Origin: a virus | IMG/VR virus record: IMGVR_UViG_3300037486_000366 | Coordinates: 1-61,175 of that record | Reading direction: 5' to 3' (one strand) | DNA length: 61,175 nucleotides | The notes under the pieces: model-generated | The model's input: the letters and a program-made list of their open reading frames with translations, nothing else | Databases searched by the model: none | Told to the model about the DNA's origin: nothing | Translations under genes and position numbers: made by a program | In this document: positions 1-7,718 of the stretch, in pieces | Layout of the letters: each line of letters begins with the position of its first letter | Position numbering within the stretch: position 1 is the stretch's first letter

Positions 1-107
1 TCTATAGGTTTTTCTTCTATAGGGGTAAGATCAATTATTTCTTTGAATGCAACATCATAAGCCGCTTGATCTTGCTCATGGTTAACTATTCCTTGTCCTG
101 TTTGCAT
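1..107 (-). CDS. Scaffold-like protein, N-terminal fragment (cut by the window edge)
   Basis: This is the start of the gene seen complete at 60184-61131. The ATG is at 107 and the first 35 codons encode the same protein, beginning MQTGQGIVNHEQ. The rest lies at the other end of the window once the map is joined. It should not be counted as a separate gene. Confidence 0.85.
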   Translation of the reverse strand, partial: MQTGQGIVNHEQDQAAYDVAFKEIIDLTPIEEKPI

Positions 108-151
108 ATTTCCTCCATTTGTGGGCGGACGCCACCGTCTCCACCTTATAT
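1..151. repeat. Terminal direct repeat, left copy (assembly overlap)
   Basis: This stretch repeats at 61025-61175 in the same orientation with one mismatch (G at 81, A at 61105). It covers the first 35 codons of the scaffold-like gene plus its upstream region. The mismatch falls in an Asn codon (AAC versus AAT) and is silent. The simplest reading is a circular assembly overlap, or a circularly permuted or terminally redundant genome. The single difference then reflects population variation. A true short terminal repeat is less likely, because the ends fall inside a coding repeat tract. Confidence 0.9.
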
Positions 152-164
152 TTCATAAGTGTAT

Positions 165-446
165 CTAACTTTCGTTAGGCACTTTCTGATCAACTCCTGC
201 TTCGGCATTATATGCCCCTGTTTTAAATTCATTTCTCTCTTTTGTGGGGCGAGCAATATCAGCTAGAATATCGTCTCGCAGACCTCTTATTAACCCTTGA
301 AGTTCATCACGTCTTTCTCCCTTGGCTAATATGAGAGACTCTTTATACTCTTCTATATAACATTTCAATAGAGAAGTAAACAAAATTTTAACAGACCCGT
401 CAAGTAATTTAAACTGCTTTAATTTTTCTACCTTGTCGCTTCCCAT
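165..446 (-). CDS. Small hypothetical protein (93 aa) next to the portal gene
   Basis: The predicted protein is charged and probably helical. It has a lysine-rich start (MGSDKVEKLKQFK), an EEYKESL segment and no recognisable domain. Its start overlaps the end of the 140-residue gene upstream by 19 bp, which suggests translational coupling. It lies between the portal and scaffold genes of the leftward virion operon, so a minor head-assembly role is plausible but only inferred from position. Confidence 0.75.
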   Translation of the reverse strand: MGSDKVEKLKQFKLLDGSVKILFTSLLKCYIEEYKESLILAKGERRDELQGLIRGLRDDILADIARPTKERNEFKTGAYNAEAGVDQKVPNES

Positions 447-850
447 AAACCTTTACGAAACCCTCCAGCCGTAGGAGCCTCTGCTCCAAATAAAGCTTTA
501 TCTTTTTCAGCTTCTATTTCACTGAAAACTCTATTAAAAATTCCTTCGTCTCCACCAATATCGACACCCAAATCAGTAATTTGAATATCTAAGTTCTGAC
601 GAATTTGTTTATCATACTGGTCTTCTGAGACACTAACTCGAACAACTTCACCCTCAGCTTCTATATGAACCTTATCTCCAACTCGTAGTTGTGAAATATC
701 AATGTTGAGTTTTTTAATTATTTCTGTAGAAAAATCTAGCCTTAACCCATACGGATAACTAGGACCTTTATCTTCACTGGATTTTTCAGCAACTAGAGCA
801 GTAGGTTCACTATCACTTTTAGGTATTTCCATATTAACTAACTTAATCAT
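428..850 (-). CDS. Hypothetical protein (140 aa) downstream of portal
   Basis: Not recognised. The middle of the protein (about residues 35-75) reads like small beta strands, including VGDKVHIEAEGEVVRVSV, and recalls AbrB- or SH3-like barrels. The end, GGFRKGLWEATR, is basic and aromatic. The start at 850 is preceded by an AGGAGG-type site (GGAGGTACTA). It sits 10 bp after the portal gene in the same leftward operon, so a head-related function is the best guess. Confidence 0.75.
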   Translation of the reverse strand: MIKLVNMEIPKSDSEPTALVAEKSSEDKGPSYPYGLRLDFSTEIIKKLNIDISQLRVGDKVHIEAEGEVVRVSVSEDQYDKQIRQNLDIQITDLGVDIGGDEGIFNRVFSEIEAEKDKALFGAEAPTAGGFRKGLWEATR

Positions 851-860
851 TAGTACCTCC

Positions 861-2966
861 TTATTGAGTCATTGGACTAGAGATAGGCTCCTTTTCTGTA
901 GACCCAACTGTTTGTTCTAACCGTTTCAATCTCCCTGTTAAATTACGAACAGCAGATTCTATAGTATCTAAAGCTTGTTCTCTAGCATTTACTTCCATTT
1001 CAAGTTTTGCTTTCATGGTCTCTTCTTGCATGCGCATATTAAATTCTTCAGCTTGCTGAGCTTTTGCTGCTTCTTGTTGTGATTGAACTATTTGAGCATG
1101 TTCTTCAGGTGTACGTACAGCATCAACTTCAGCAATATCCGTTGACTTAGCCCATTCTTTAAGAAGATTTTCACGTTTAACCCAAGGAGCATCAAACTGA
1201 TTAAGAGTCATTTGTAAGAATAATTGAATCTGTTGTGCACGTAACTCTTTTGCCATAAGGGCTGTAGAACCACGTGCTTCAATTTCCATATCACCTTTAA
1301 TACTAGTATCAGGATTAAATTGCATATTCCAGTGATACATGTTAGAAATAAACGGTTTTGTGATACACTCATCAAACATTCTTACGATGTCAGTTAACCC
1401 TACATTAGCTTGCCCCATCAACATTGAAAGACCAGAGGCTGTTCTACCTGCACCAGAAACTCTGGCATCACCTTGCAAGTATCTTGGTATTAAGGTAACT
1501 TCATCTCCTGCTCTACTGAATGCTCCCCATAACTGCATAAATTCAGGAGTATAGGATGAAATTTGTTTTATACGAACAACTTCTTTTCCTGCAACATCAG
1601 CATCTCTACCTGTACGTAACCAGACTTTAAATGCCCCAGTCTCGGTAGGATCTTCGTTTGCATCTAACAGGTCAACATTAACTTCATATTGTGGTCCAGC
1701 ACAATGGGCAGCATTATCAATCATCCCACGTACAGAGGCATTAACAAGGCGTTGTGGGTCACGCATAACAGTAGGAATACCTTCAGCATAAATGCTTGTT
1801 TCATCTTTATCAAAGTAATAAGGATAATAGATAAACTCTACCCCTTCAATTGGCTGCTGTGCAATCTTAATGATACTATCACCGAGGACCCAAGCATTGA
1901 CAAAAATATCTATAATATCCTCATCAAGTTGTAGCATAATTATTTCTGGTTTCTGTTTATCTTCGTCATTTAAACTATTGACAAGGTCTACGACTGGAAT
2001 ATACCCCCAGAATTCTAGGACTTGATATTTACCTGTAGAAGAAGCTGGTACTTGATCAAAGGCTTTTAAGTTAAAAAGCTCCTGTTCAAAAAGTTCAAAG
2101 TTACAGTCACCAGCAGGATGGTCAGTTAAATAATTAGTAATTTCTTCCCCGTTAAAATCAGGTCGTTTAGCTAACTCCATAACTTTGTGACGTTGCAAAG
2201 TATGGCGTTCAATCATATAGCGACAATTTTCTATTTCCGTAACAGACATATCTAGATAAAGATTCCAGATATGCTTAAACTCGATATATGGTTTTAATAT
2301 AGGAACATTTTTTATGTTCCATTGACCCTCAGTATTCTGGGTCCATTTCTTTCTATATGTTTGATCAACTAAGGGTCCTTTCAGAAAACCAGTACCATAT
2401 AAGTGGCCTGAGTGCGCTACATCACGCATAAGTTTTCTATATTTCAGTTCAGTCAACTGGTCATTTATTGTGTTCTCCATTTTAGAAGCAATCACTTTAG
2501 AGGCTTCTAATCTAGCTATCTCTAACTCTTCTTCTGTTGGACTACGTGGAGTAGGTTTAGGTACAGTATTAGGGTCACCACCTTGTTGCTGTACCTGCTG
2601 TACTTGCTGTTGATACTGTGCTATTGAACTTTGTGCTATAGCTTGGGTTAGTCCTTGAATTAACTCTTGCTCAACATCTGGCGGGAACTCTGGCTCTGGC
2701 GTCGGTCTAATACCCCAGTTCTTTTCTCCGTTTGCCGGGAAGAGAAGATCCATGACTCTGGCGTCGACAGTCCTAACTTTTGTTCTTGTTTCTCTGATAA
2801 AGGCTTGTGACCGCTTTGGGTCCATGTTTTGCTTAATTTCCGGATCGTAGATGCCTTTATACTGCCTGAGGTCTTTGAGCCATAGATCTTCATAGCCTTT
2901 CCTCTTCCCCTTAGCTTCAGTAAAATATCCTTTAATCGTTTGTGATAAATCATAGCCTACAGTCAT
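861..2966 (-). CDS. Portal protein (head-tail connector)
   Basis: This is the dodecameric channel at the capsid vertex through which DNA enters and leaves. The N-terminal region has the RTKVRTVDARVMDLLFPANG and NWGIRPTPEP motifs typical of about 700-residue podovirus portals. The protein ends in a long helical, Gln/Glu-rich tail, as expected for a barrel or crown. A Gln-rich insert (QYQQQVQQVQQQGG) lies near residue 130. I chose the ATG at 2966 (MTVGYDLSQTIKGYF), 1 bp after the terminase stop, because a GGGGT precedes it. An upstream start at 3002 would add 12 residues but has no ribosome binding site and overlaps the terminase. Confidence 0.88.
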   Translation of the reverse strand: MTVGYDLSQTIKGYFTEAKGKRKGYEDLWLKDLRQYKGIYDPEIKQNMDPKRSQAFIRETRTKVRTVDARVMDLLFPANGEKNWGIRPTPEPEFPPDVEQELIQGLTQAIAQSSIAQYQQQVQQVQQQGGDPNTVPKPTPRSPTEEELEIARLEASKVIASKMENTINDQLTELKYRKLMRDVAHSGHLYGTGFLKGPLVDQTYRKKWTQNTEGQWNIKNVPILKPYIEFKHIWNLYLDMSVTEIENCRYMIERHTLQRHKVMELAKRPDFNGEEITNYLTDHPAGDCNFELFEQELFNLKAFDQVPASSTGKYQVLEFWGYIPVVDLVNSLNDEDKQKPEIIMLQLDEDIIDIFVNAWVLGDSIIKIAQQPIEGVEFIYYPYYFDKDETSIYAEGIPTVMRDPQRLVNASVRGMIDNAAHCAGPQYEVNVDLLDANEDPTETGAFKVWLRTGRDADVAGKEVVRIKQISSYTPEFMQLWGAFSRAGDEVTLIPRYLQGDARVSGAGRTASGLSMLMGQANVGLTDIVRMFDECITKPFISNMYHWNMQFNPDTSIKGDMEIEARGSTALMAKELRAQQIQLFLQMTLNQFDAPWVKRENLLKEWAKSTDIAEVDAVRTPEEHAQIVQSQQEAAKAQQAEEFNMRMQEETMKAKLEMEVNAREQALDTIESAVRNLTGRLKRLEQTVGSTEKEPISSPMTQ

Positions 2967-2967
2967 A

Positions 2968-4314
2968 TTAATACCCCGCAACTCTATCAATTGCCCCAAC
3001 ACGTATACTACGTCGTCCAGGCTGTTGTGTTGTATTCGGATACCATTTCCGCATACCTAAGAACTCATGCTTTTGTGCAAGTGTTTGAAAAGCATCAGCC
3101 CCATGACGAGACCAGTCTTTTACTGGATGCTCTTTAAATGTCCCCGTCGCTTCATCAAATTCCTTACGATAATTTTCAAGACAGTCAACTAATCTAGAAC
3201 AGCGAACAGCATCTATCCAAACATGTGGAAAGAATGTTCTTGCCATTTCAATGGAGTCTTCCTTATATTTCACTTTCTTCGCTATATCAAACTTAATGCC
3301 TACACGACGGGCAGATTCTAACCGGGAAATTCCTGGTCCTTGTTCTTTAACTTTAATATCGTGAGGAGCAACGTGGCGACCATAGATGTAAGGTTTCTCA
3401 CGTAATACTTTAGCGTAGTGAGCGAACCCCTCTCCAGAATTTTCATAGTAATCCATGATATGGACTTCACGACCAATGTCCTGTGTAAACACAATCGACA
3501 TCGAATCATCCATTCCAAGGTCCCACCATGTGTCTACTGGGACTCCTGTGTGTATAGGTACCCCAGAAATCCTCCCCTCTTTTCTAGCATTCACTAACTG
3601 AAGCGAGAAGTAAGCACCAGGAATACCTGCTTCCCAGGAACAATAATATTCCTGTTGAATCATTTCCTCAGAAATAATACCTTCCTGTCTTATCTGATCT
3701 ATCTGACTCTCTTTAAATACTCCAGTATCAGTGATTGTAAGTAACTGAGCAAACCAGGAACCATTCGCCTTACTCATACGTTGAGCCATGTTATAGAGTC
3801 TGTAACCATGGTTTTTACCGCGGGGAGTATATACAAAGATCGCCCAGCCCCCGTTCTCTAACAGAATTGGGGAAATGAGTTCCCAGGCTTTAGGGTCTTG
3901 TAGAGAGTATTCTGAAAAGATACAACCGACTGGATTTGGCCCGACCAGTCTATTAATGTAGTCAGTACCAACTATCTGATAAATAGAGCCATTCACAAAC
4001 TCTACTTGCATATCGGTCTTATTTTTGTTTTTGATTATTTCAGGTGGAAAGTGGTCAACGAAGGGTCTTCCAGTTTTGGTCATACCTTGCCAGGCAATTT
4101 TCCTACCTTGATTATATGTAGGAAATAAGTGCCAGTATAACCCTACGCGTTCCATAGCTGCTGTGGCGCAAAAGTTAATGGCAGTAAGATCTTTTCCTGT
4201 ACGTCTGTGCCATACCCATACTGCACGTAGACATCCAGCTTCTAATGCACGCCATCCTGGAAATTGATAATGGCGAGGGGTGAAATCGTATGGAAGAGTT
4301 ATTTCAGCAATCAT
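2968..4314 (-). CDS. terL: Terminase large subunit
   Basis: This is the packaging motor ATPase and nuclease. A deviant Walker A, HRRTGKD, sits at residues 36-42. A hydrophobic strand ending in an acidic residue (GCIFSEYSL) fits Walker B. The C-terminal RNase H-like nuclease region shows DTWWDLGMDDSMS, then HDIKVKEQGPG and RHGADAFQTLA, typical of terminases. At 448 residues it is near the usual length. It begins 3 bp after the small upstream gene and is followed 1 bp later by portal, the standard terminase-portal order. It is the second gene after the leftward promoter. Confidence 0.93.
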   Translation of the reverse strand: MIAEITLPYDFTPRHYQFPGWRALEAGCLRAVWVWHRRTGKDLTAINFCATAAMERVGLYWHLFPTYNQGRKIAWQGMTKTGRPFVDHFPPEIIKNKNKTDMQVEFVNGSIYQIVGTDYINRLVGPNPVGCIFSEYSLQDPKAWELISPILLENGGWAIFVYTPRGKNHGYRLYNMAQRMSKANGSWFAQLLTITDTGVFKESQIDQIRQEGIISEEMIQQEYYCSWEAGIPGAYFSLQLVNARKEGRISGVPIHTGVPVDTWWDLGMDDSMSIVFTQDIGREVHIMDYYENSGEGFAHYAKVLREKPYIYGRHVAPHDIKVKEQGPGISRLESARRVGIKFDIAKKVKYKEDSIEMARTFFPHVWIDAVRCSRLVDCLENYRKEFDEATGTFKEHPVKDWSRHGADAFQTLAQKHEFLGMRKWYPNTTQQPGRRSIRVGAIDRVAGY

Positions 4315-4317
4315 ATT

Positions 4318-4656
4318 TTATGTCTTGGTTTCTTCGTCAGGGTCTCCTAGTAATGCTTTACGCCCCTCATCTGTAAGCTTACTTTCTGCTGAATCATTCT
4401 CTGAGAACTTTTTAATCCGTATGACAAGGCCTTCATCGTCAGCATTACCAATTTCAACTGCTCGACGTTTAGGATGAAGATACTGGGCAAGGTCACGGAG
4501 AATTTTGATTCGTTCGGCAAGAGGGGTGTTAACATTTTTTGCTAGTTTGGCCATCTCGATAATCGGGTCAAGGTCCTCGGCATCTAGCTTGAATTGAAGA
4601 TCATATAAGGCTGCTTGGCCACGACGCTTCTTTAACTCTTTGTTCATCTCGGACAT
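4318..4656 (-). CDS. Putative terminase small subunit (112 aa)
   Basis: This is the first gene of the leftward operon, directly before the large terminase, where the small subunit normally lies. It is small, highly charged and mostly helical. The segment ERIKILRDLAQYLHPKRRAVE resembles proteins found beside terminases in other phages. I see no confident helix-turn-helix, so the assignment rests mainly on position and size. The start MSEMNKELKKRRG is preceded by AGAGGCCCT, a moderate ribosome binding site. Confidence 0.55.
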   Translation of the reverse strand: MSEMNKELKKRRGQAALYDLQFKLDAEDLDPIIEMAKLAKNVNTPLAERIKILRDLAQYLHPKRRAVEIGNADDEGLVIRIKKFSENDSAESKLTDEGRKALLGDPDEETKT

Positions 4657-4699
4657 AGGGCCTCTTTTCAGATAAAGATCTTTATAGACTATATAACAT

Positions 4700-4728
4700 A
4701 TTGTACACTGTTTTAGATAGTTTGTAAA
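4700..4728 (-). promoter_or_regulatory. Leftward promoter for the packaging/virion operon
   Basis: Read on the minus strand, TTTACA (4728-4723) and TACAAT (4705-4700) are separated by exactly 17 bp, a good sigma70-type match. It would start transcription about 35 bp before the first leftward gene (start 4656). It is placed back to back with the rightward promoter at 4916-4944. Confidence 0.55.
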
Positions 4729-4787
4729 TATATTTGTTACACTAGGATAAAAATATATTTGTGTGGAGTACTAGGGACTAGAATAAA

Positions 4788-4875
4788 AGGGGCTTTCACC
4801 GCGCCCCTCGGATTTTTCTAGCTCGTAAGCGGGCAAAGGGGAATGGCAGTTGGTCCATGTGGGCCGAAAATCATT
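4788..4875. other. GC-rich structured island in the divergent control region
   Basis: This is a GC-rich stretch inside very AT-rich DNA. AGGGGC (4788-4793) pairs with GCCCCT (4803-4808), followed shortly by five T, which resembles a terminator read on the plus strand. A second arm pairs GATTTTTC (about 4811-4818) with GAAAATC (about 4868-4874). A GGTCC/GGGCC hairpin lies within. It could be a small RNA, a terminator separating the divergent transcription units, or part of a replication origin. No open reading frame explains it. Confidence 0.4.
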
Positions 4876-4915
4876 TTAATATTTTCATAATTAATTAATC
4901 ATTTATATTTTTTTA

Positions 4916-4944
4916 TTGTACAAAATCATATTTTATTATATAAT
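4916..4944 (+). promoter_or_regulatory. Rightward early promoter
   Basis: TTGTAC (4916-4921) and a perfect TATAAT (4939-4944) are 17 bp apart. It points to the first rightward gene (start 5081). The leader of about 130 bases contains two copies of an 18-bp direct repeat. Confidence 0.55.
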
Positions 4945-4957
4945 GATATTAAATGAA

Positions 4958-5042
4958 ATTGAATATCGCGTGTGTATAACATCACACAATAATAAAAATG
5001 TTGTTCTAGTACCGTTCTTTGATAATTGAATATTGTGTGTGT
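4958..5042. repeat. 18-bp direct repeat pair in the early leader (possible operators)
   Basis: ATTGAATATCGCGTGTGT (4958-4975) recurs at 5025-5042 with two changes (TT and TG in place of TC and CG). The copies are 67 bp apart, between the early promoter and the first rightward gene. The position suits a regulator binding site or an origin iteron. No partner protein can be named from the sequence. Confidence 0.5.
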
Positions 5043-5466
5043 TTCTCGTACATAACAATCATCTTAAAGGAGGATTTGTAATGGACGAGAAATTGGCGAA
5101 GAGGTTCGAGGGATTTTGTGAAATGTTGGTGGAATGTGACGACACCCAAAAGGCAAAGATCCGTGAATTGCTGGGAGTGAAGGAAATTCCTATCGGCACA
5201 GTGGCAAAATCACGCATGACCGGTAAATTCATGCGTACCGACAAGGTGTATGAGGGAAATCTCAATAAGCAAATGACCGTGTTGATTAAATCTCTACCCT
5301 CTGACCGTGGTATCACCGTTGATGAATGGGCGACACTTGCAATTGAGAATAAGTTGGAAACACAACAGTCACCGGTTAGGATTGTTGCGTACTACAGAAA
5401 ACAGATCATCGAAATGGGATTCGCGAAACAGGTATAATGATCATAAACCTCGTACGAGAAACACAC
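5037..5466. repeat. 15-bp inverted repeat flanking the first rightward gene
   Basis: GTGTGTTTCTCGTAC at 5037-5051 is the exact reverse complement of 5452-5466. The two arms bracket the 119-residue gene at 5081-5437 almost symmetrically. The left arm overlaps the second 18-bp direct repeat. An autoregulatory site, a long-range RNA stem, or the ends of a small mobile unit are all possible. Confidence 0.5.
5081..5437 (+). CDS. Early protein with a C-terminal winged-helix-like module (119 aa)
   Basis: The N-terminal half (residues 1-40) is acidic and helical. The C-terminal half has TVDEWATLAIENK followed by VRIVAYYRKQIIEMGF. Similar ends occur in the proteins at 12951-13340 and 10763-11407, suggesting a shared winged-helix DNA- or protein-binding module. 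I chose the ATG at 5081 because a perfect AAAGGAGG lies 7 bp upstream; a longer frame from 5033 lacks a site. It is the first gene after the early promoter, is flanked by inverted repeats and is followed by a terminator. A regulator or host-takeover protein is likely but unproven. Confidence 0.7.
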   Translation: MDEKLAKRFEGFCEMLVECDDTQKAKIRELLGVKEIPIGTVAKSRMTGKFMRTDKVYEGNLNKQMTVLIKSLPSDRGITVDEWATLAIENKLETQQSPVRIVAYYRKQIIEMGFAKQV

Positions 5467-5476
5467 CAAATGAAAG

Positions 5477-5499
5477 AGACGCTTAATTGCGTCTTTTTT
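5477..5499 (+). terminator. Rho-independent terminator after the first early gene
   Basis: AGACGC (5477-5482) pairs with GCGTCT (5489-5494) around a TTAATT loop, followed by a run of T. It ends the transcript of the 5081-5437 gene and makes that gene a separate unit. Confidence 0.85.
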
Positions 5500-5593
5500 A
5501 TTATATTAAATAAGAGAATAAGGGGTCGCAAGAAAGTAACGCTTTTCAGTTGGATTTGTTTTTGGTGCTTATACATCGGTGATCGTAGATATT

Positions 5594-5643
5594 AATCTTC
5601 GGTAATCTTCGGGGTTTACTTTTAATTAAATGCATGATATAAT
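5594..5643 (+). promoter_or_regulatory. Middle promoter P1 of the repeated CTTCG-box family
   Basis: TTTACT (5615-5620), 17 bp, TATAAT (5638-5643), with TGA just before the -10 (extended -10). Two tandem TAATCTTCGG boxes (from 5593 and 5603) sit immediately upstream of the -35. The same arrangement recurs at 7421, 11781 and 18117. It drives the zinc-ribbon gene at 5672 and the genes after it. Confidence 0.75.
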
Positions 5644-5671
5644 AAAAATAAAGAAAGGAGAATGGAACTAA

Positions 5672-5806
5672 ATGAAAGTATTGTTTAAATGTAACTTTTG
5701 TGGAAAGACTTGGAAAAAGAAGTTTGGACCTAAAAGCTCAATTGAACAAAGGTGCCCAAAATGTAAAGAGTATGATGTAGAACTTATTCAAACCAATGTT
5801 AAATAA
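5672..5806 (+). CDS. Zinc-ribbon microprotein (44 aa)
   Basis: Residues 7-10 (CNFC) and 28-31 (CPKC) form two CxxC knuckles separated by 17 residues, a classic zinc ribbon of the rubredoxin/RPB9-like type. The rest is lysine-rich (KTWKKKFGPK). The gene lies just after promoter P1, with AAAGGAG 11 bp before the ATG. Small zinc ribbons of this kind often bind nucleic acids or RNA polymerase, but no specific function can be assigned. Confidence 0.75.
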   Translation: MKVLFKCNFCGKTWKKKFGPKSSIEQRCPKCKEYDVELIQTNVK

Positions 5807-5820
5807 GAAAGGAGAATGAA

Positions 5821-6243
5821 ATGAAGCACATCGATTCTTTAAGAGTTATTGGCGAACGAGGTTGCGCAACCAAGGATAAAGCAAGGCTTAGTCTTATCAA
5901 CCATCCAATGTCGTATTTAGACATGATTAAATTCTACGACCACGTTAAAACACTCTTCCCTAATATGCCTGAAATCTATATTAGAAATATGAACAAGGGA
6001 AATGCTAGATTGCACGGCACCTTCTTTTTTGAAAGAAAAGAGATCCGAATAAATCGCTCTTGTGTACTAGTTCTACTTCATGAGCTCTCCCATGTGATAC
6101 AACGCTACCATTATAAAGATTGCGGCACATCTCACTCAAGCGTTTTCTGTAATGTACTTGATCATCTTATTTACGATTGGGTAAAACTTAATAAGGAAGA
6201 AGCATTGAGTATCGGTCTTATACTGAAAGGAGAACAATCATGA
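5821..6243 (+). CDS. SprT/zincin-like metalloprotease (140 aa)
   Basis: HELSH at residues 87-91 is an HExxH zinc-protease motif in a hydrophobic helix (VLVLLHELSHVIQ). A downstream segment, CGTSHSSVFCNVLDHLI, supplies a candidate third ligand as in SprT-like proteases (H..xxF). The upstream strand MPEIYIRN and the ERKEIRINRS strand fit the small zincin fold. It is preceded by the common GAAAGGAGAATGAA leader and overlaps the next gene by 4 bp. Its target is unknown. Phage SprT-like proteins may act on DNA-protein adducts or host proteins. Confidence 0.65.
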   Translation: MKHIDSLRVIGERGCATKDKARLSLINHPMSYLDMIKFYDHVKTLFPNMPEIYIRNMNKGNARLHGTFFFERKEIRINRSCVLVLLHELSHVIQRYHYKDCGTSHSSVFCNVLDHLIYDWVKLNKEEALSIGLILKGEQS

Positions 6244-6488
6244 GGTTAAAAAGTGTAGAAACATATGTTCAATATACTTACTTCGATGCTCCTGATGCCT
6301 TCGTTAACCTTTACATTGGTTGGAAACACTCAACTAACCCAGCACTCAGAAGTATTGCTTTTCAGCTTGCTGACTACATTCTCGAACTTGCTGCCTTCTG
6401 TGAGGACAAAGAATTTGTTTCTCCTCTTGACTGGGTTGAAACAAGGGTTCAGACTTTGGACGGAGTTGAGTTGATCGAAGATTGTTAA
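6240..6488 (+). CDS. Hypothetical protein (82 aa)
   Basis: Overlaps the preceding protease gene by ATGA, so the two are probably translated together. The protein is mostly helical, acidic at the C-terminus (DGVELIEDC) and has no recognisable domain. The segment ALRSIAFQLADYILELAAF is amphipathic. It is the last gene before a 496-bp non-coding stretch. Confidence 0.65.
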   Translation: MRLKSVETYVQYTYFDAPDAFVNLYIGWKHSTNPALRSIAFQLADYILELAAFCEDKEFVSPLDWVETRVQTLDGVELIEDC

Positions 6489-6984
6489 TCGTGATAAAAA
6501 TATATTCTATCTGAAATATATTGGCTCTGAAGAATATCATATTCTACCATGTTATTAACATGATTAAACAATGTTAATCATATCAGAGATATTATTGACA
6601 CGGTAAAAAATTGACTTTTTTCTTCTCAATAATATTCAGATATATTTAAGTTATTAATATGATTAAACAATGTTCTTTGATAAAGAGACATAATGACAAA
6701 GGGGATTAATTCGCCAATAAATTTACTCATCACCCTTGTTATTAATATTATTCAACATATGGTTTATATATTAGACTGTTATTGGCAAAGGAGGTCAAAA
6801 TTTTAGATTTAGAAAATTTTATTTTTTTTTTTTTAAACCTCTATATATAGTCAGTATATATCTTTTATAGAATAAAATGTTGTACAAAGTTAATAACTTA
6901 TGTTAAAATAATTATATCTGAATATTATTGGTGATATAAAACGCCAATATAAATTAAACTTTTTCCACATAGAAAGGAGCACCG
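6489..6984. other. Non-coding AT-rich region with direct and inverted repeats
   Basis: No convincing gene is seen. It holds a 25-bp direct repeat (6551-6575 and 6650-6674), an 8-bp inverted repeat ATGATTAA/TTAATCAT (6560-6567 and 6574-6581), and CGCCAATA at 6712 and 6942. A hairpin pairs TATTGGTG (6926-6933) with CGCCAATA (6942-6949). A perfect AAAGGAGGT (about 6786-6794) has no start codon after it and is followed by a long T run. Repeats plus extreme AT content suit an origin of replication or a regulatory hub. Confidence 0.5.
6551..6674. repeat. 25-bp direct repeat pair
   Basis: The segment beginning GTTATTAACATGATTAAACA at 6551-6575 recurs at 6650-6674 with one change (C to T), at a 99-bp period. 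The first copy is part of an inverted repeat. Candidate iterons or operators. Confidence 0.6.
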
Positions 6985-7410
6985 ATGTCCAAGAAACTCA
7001 TTAAGCAACTCATCGAAATAGGTACTCGTATCATTCCCGATGATTATGACACCCCTCAACAAAAATCTTTCTGCTTAAAACTAACCTACCCATGCTGTGG
7101 TAAACGTTCATGGAAATACATCCGTCCTCTCTACACAAGCCCCTGTTCTGCCCTTCCACTCACACTTGTAATTCACCACAGAAACTGTATTTATAGTATC
7201 TTGTGTTTTCGAATCACGGTTTCTTTTCAACCAAACCACAATAATACTGATGTTATTGCGATGATTGATGATTGGTTTGAATTAAAGAAAGAAAACAGTT
7301 ACATTCTCGACTATAAACAAAAGCGCCTTTGTAAACGCCGTTGCAACCATTACAAATATTGTAAATACTGTGAACCATGCGAATGCTTAAAACGAGGAAC
7401 AAACAATTAA
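6985..7410 (+). CDS. Cysteine-rich hypothetical protein (141 aa)
   Basis: Fifteen or so cysteines are spread along the chain. They include PCCGKRSW near residue 37 and a dense C-terminal group (CKRRCNHYKYCKYCEPCEC), suggesting one or more zinc sites. The N-terminus is a basic helix. A GAAAGGAGCACCG leader precedes the ATG. It ends just before promoter P2, closing this transcription unit. No family recognised. Confidence 0.65.
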   Translation: MSKKLIKQLIEIGTRIIPDDYDTPQQKSFCLKLTYPCCGKRSWKYIRPLYTSPCSALPLTLVIHHRNCIYSILCFRITVSFQPNHNNTDVIAMIDDWFELKKENSYILDYKQKRLCKRRCNHYKYCKYCEPCECLKRGTNN

Positions 7411-7417
7411 CACCGAT

Positions 7418-7457
7418 AATCTTCGTTATTTACTTTTAAATTTACCCGTGATATAAT
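7418..7457 (+). promoter_or_regulatory. Middle promoter P2 of the CTTCG-box family
   Basis: AATCTTCG upstream of TTTACT (7429-7434), then 17 bp and TATAAT (7452-7457), with CCGTGA before the -10 as in the 11781 copy. It drives the small-gene cluster starting at 7503. Confidence 0.75.
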
Positions 7458-7502
7458 AATTATAATGTAAAGATTTTCAATAGTATCTGTAAGGAGAAAA
7501 TT

Positions 7503-7715
7503 ATGAGCGGACCTGAAAGAACTCCAATGGCCGAGGACATGGCAACGATACTCAAAGGGACAATTAAAGTCCTTGAAATCTATGAAGCTATTGTTAAACA
7601 TGTAGCTTACAGCCCACAAATGATCATTAATCAAATGGACCTGGAAGATTTCGAGGAGAAGATAAGCTCTCGCGATGTCCAATTCAAAGAACCTATTTTT
7701 AAGAAAGGAGAATGA
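7503..7715 (+). CDS. Hypothetical protein (70 aa)
   Basis: Acidic and helical, with no known domain (DMATILKGTIKVLEIYEAI, then MDLEDFEEKIS). It is the first gene after promoter P2, preceded by AAGGAGAAAATT. Its end contains the ribosome binding site of the next gene (AAGAAAGGAGAATG). Confidence 0.65.
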   Translation: MSGPERTPMAEDMATILKGTIKVLEIYEAIVKHVAYSPQMIINQMDLEDFEEKISSRDVQFKEPIFKKGE

Positions 7716-7718
7716 AAG

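Noticed and set aside
2660-2953. 97-codon minus-strand frame inside the portal gene
   Set aside because: Out of frame within a well-supported gene, without its own site.
4280-4477. Plus-strand 65-codon frame over the terminase junction
   Set aside because: Antisense to two well-supported genes, with no ribosome binding site.
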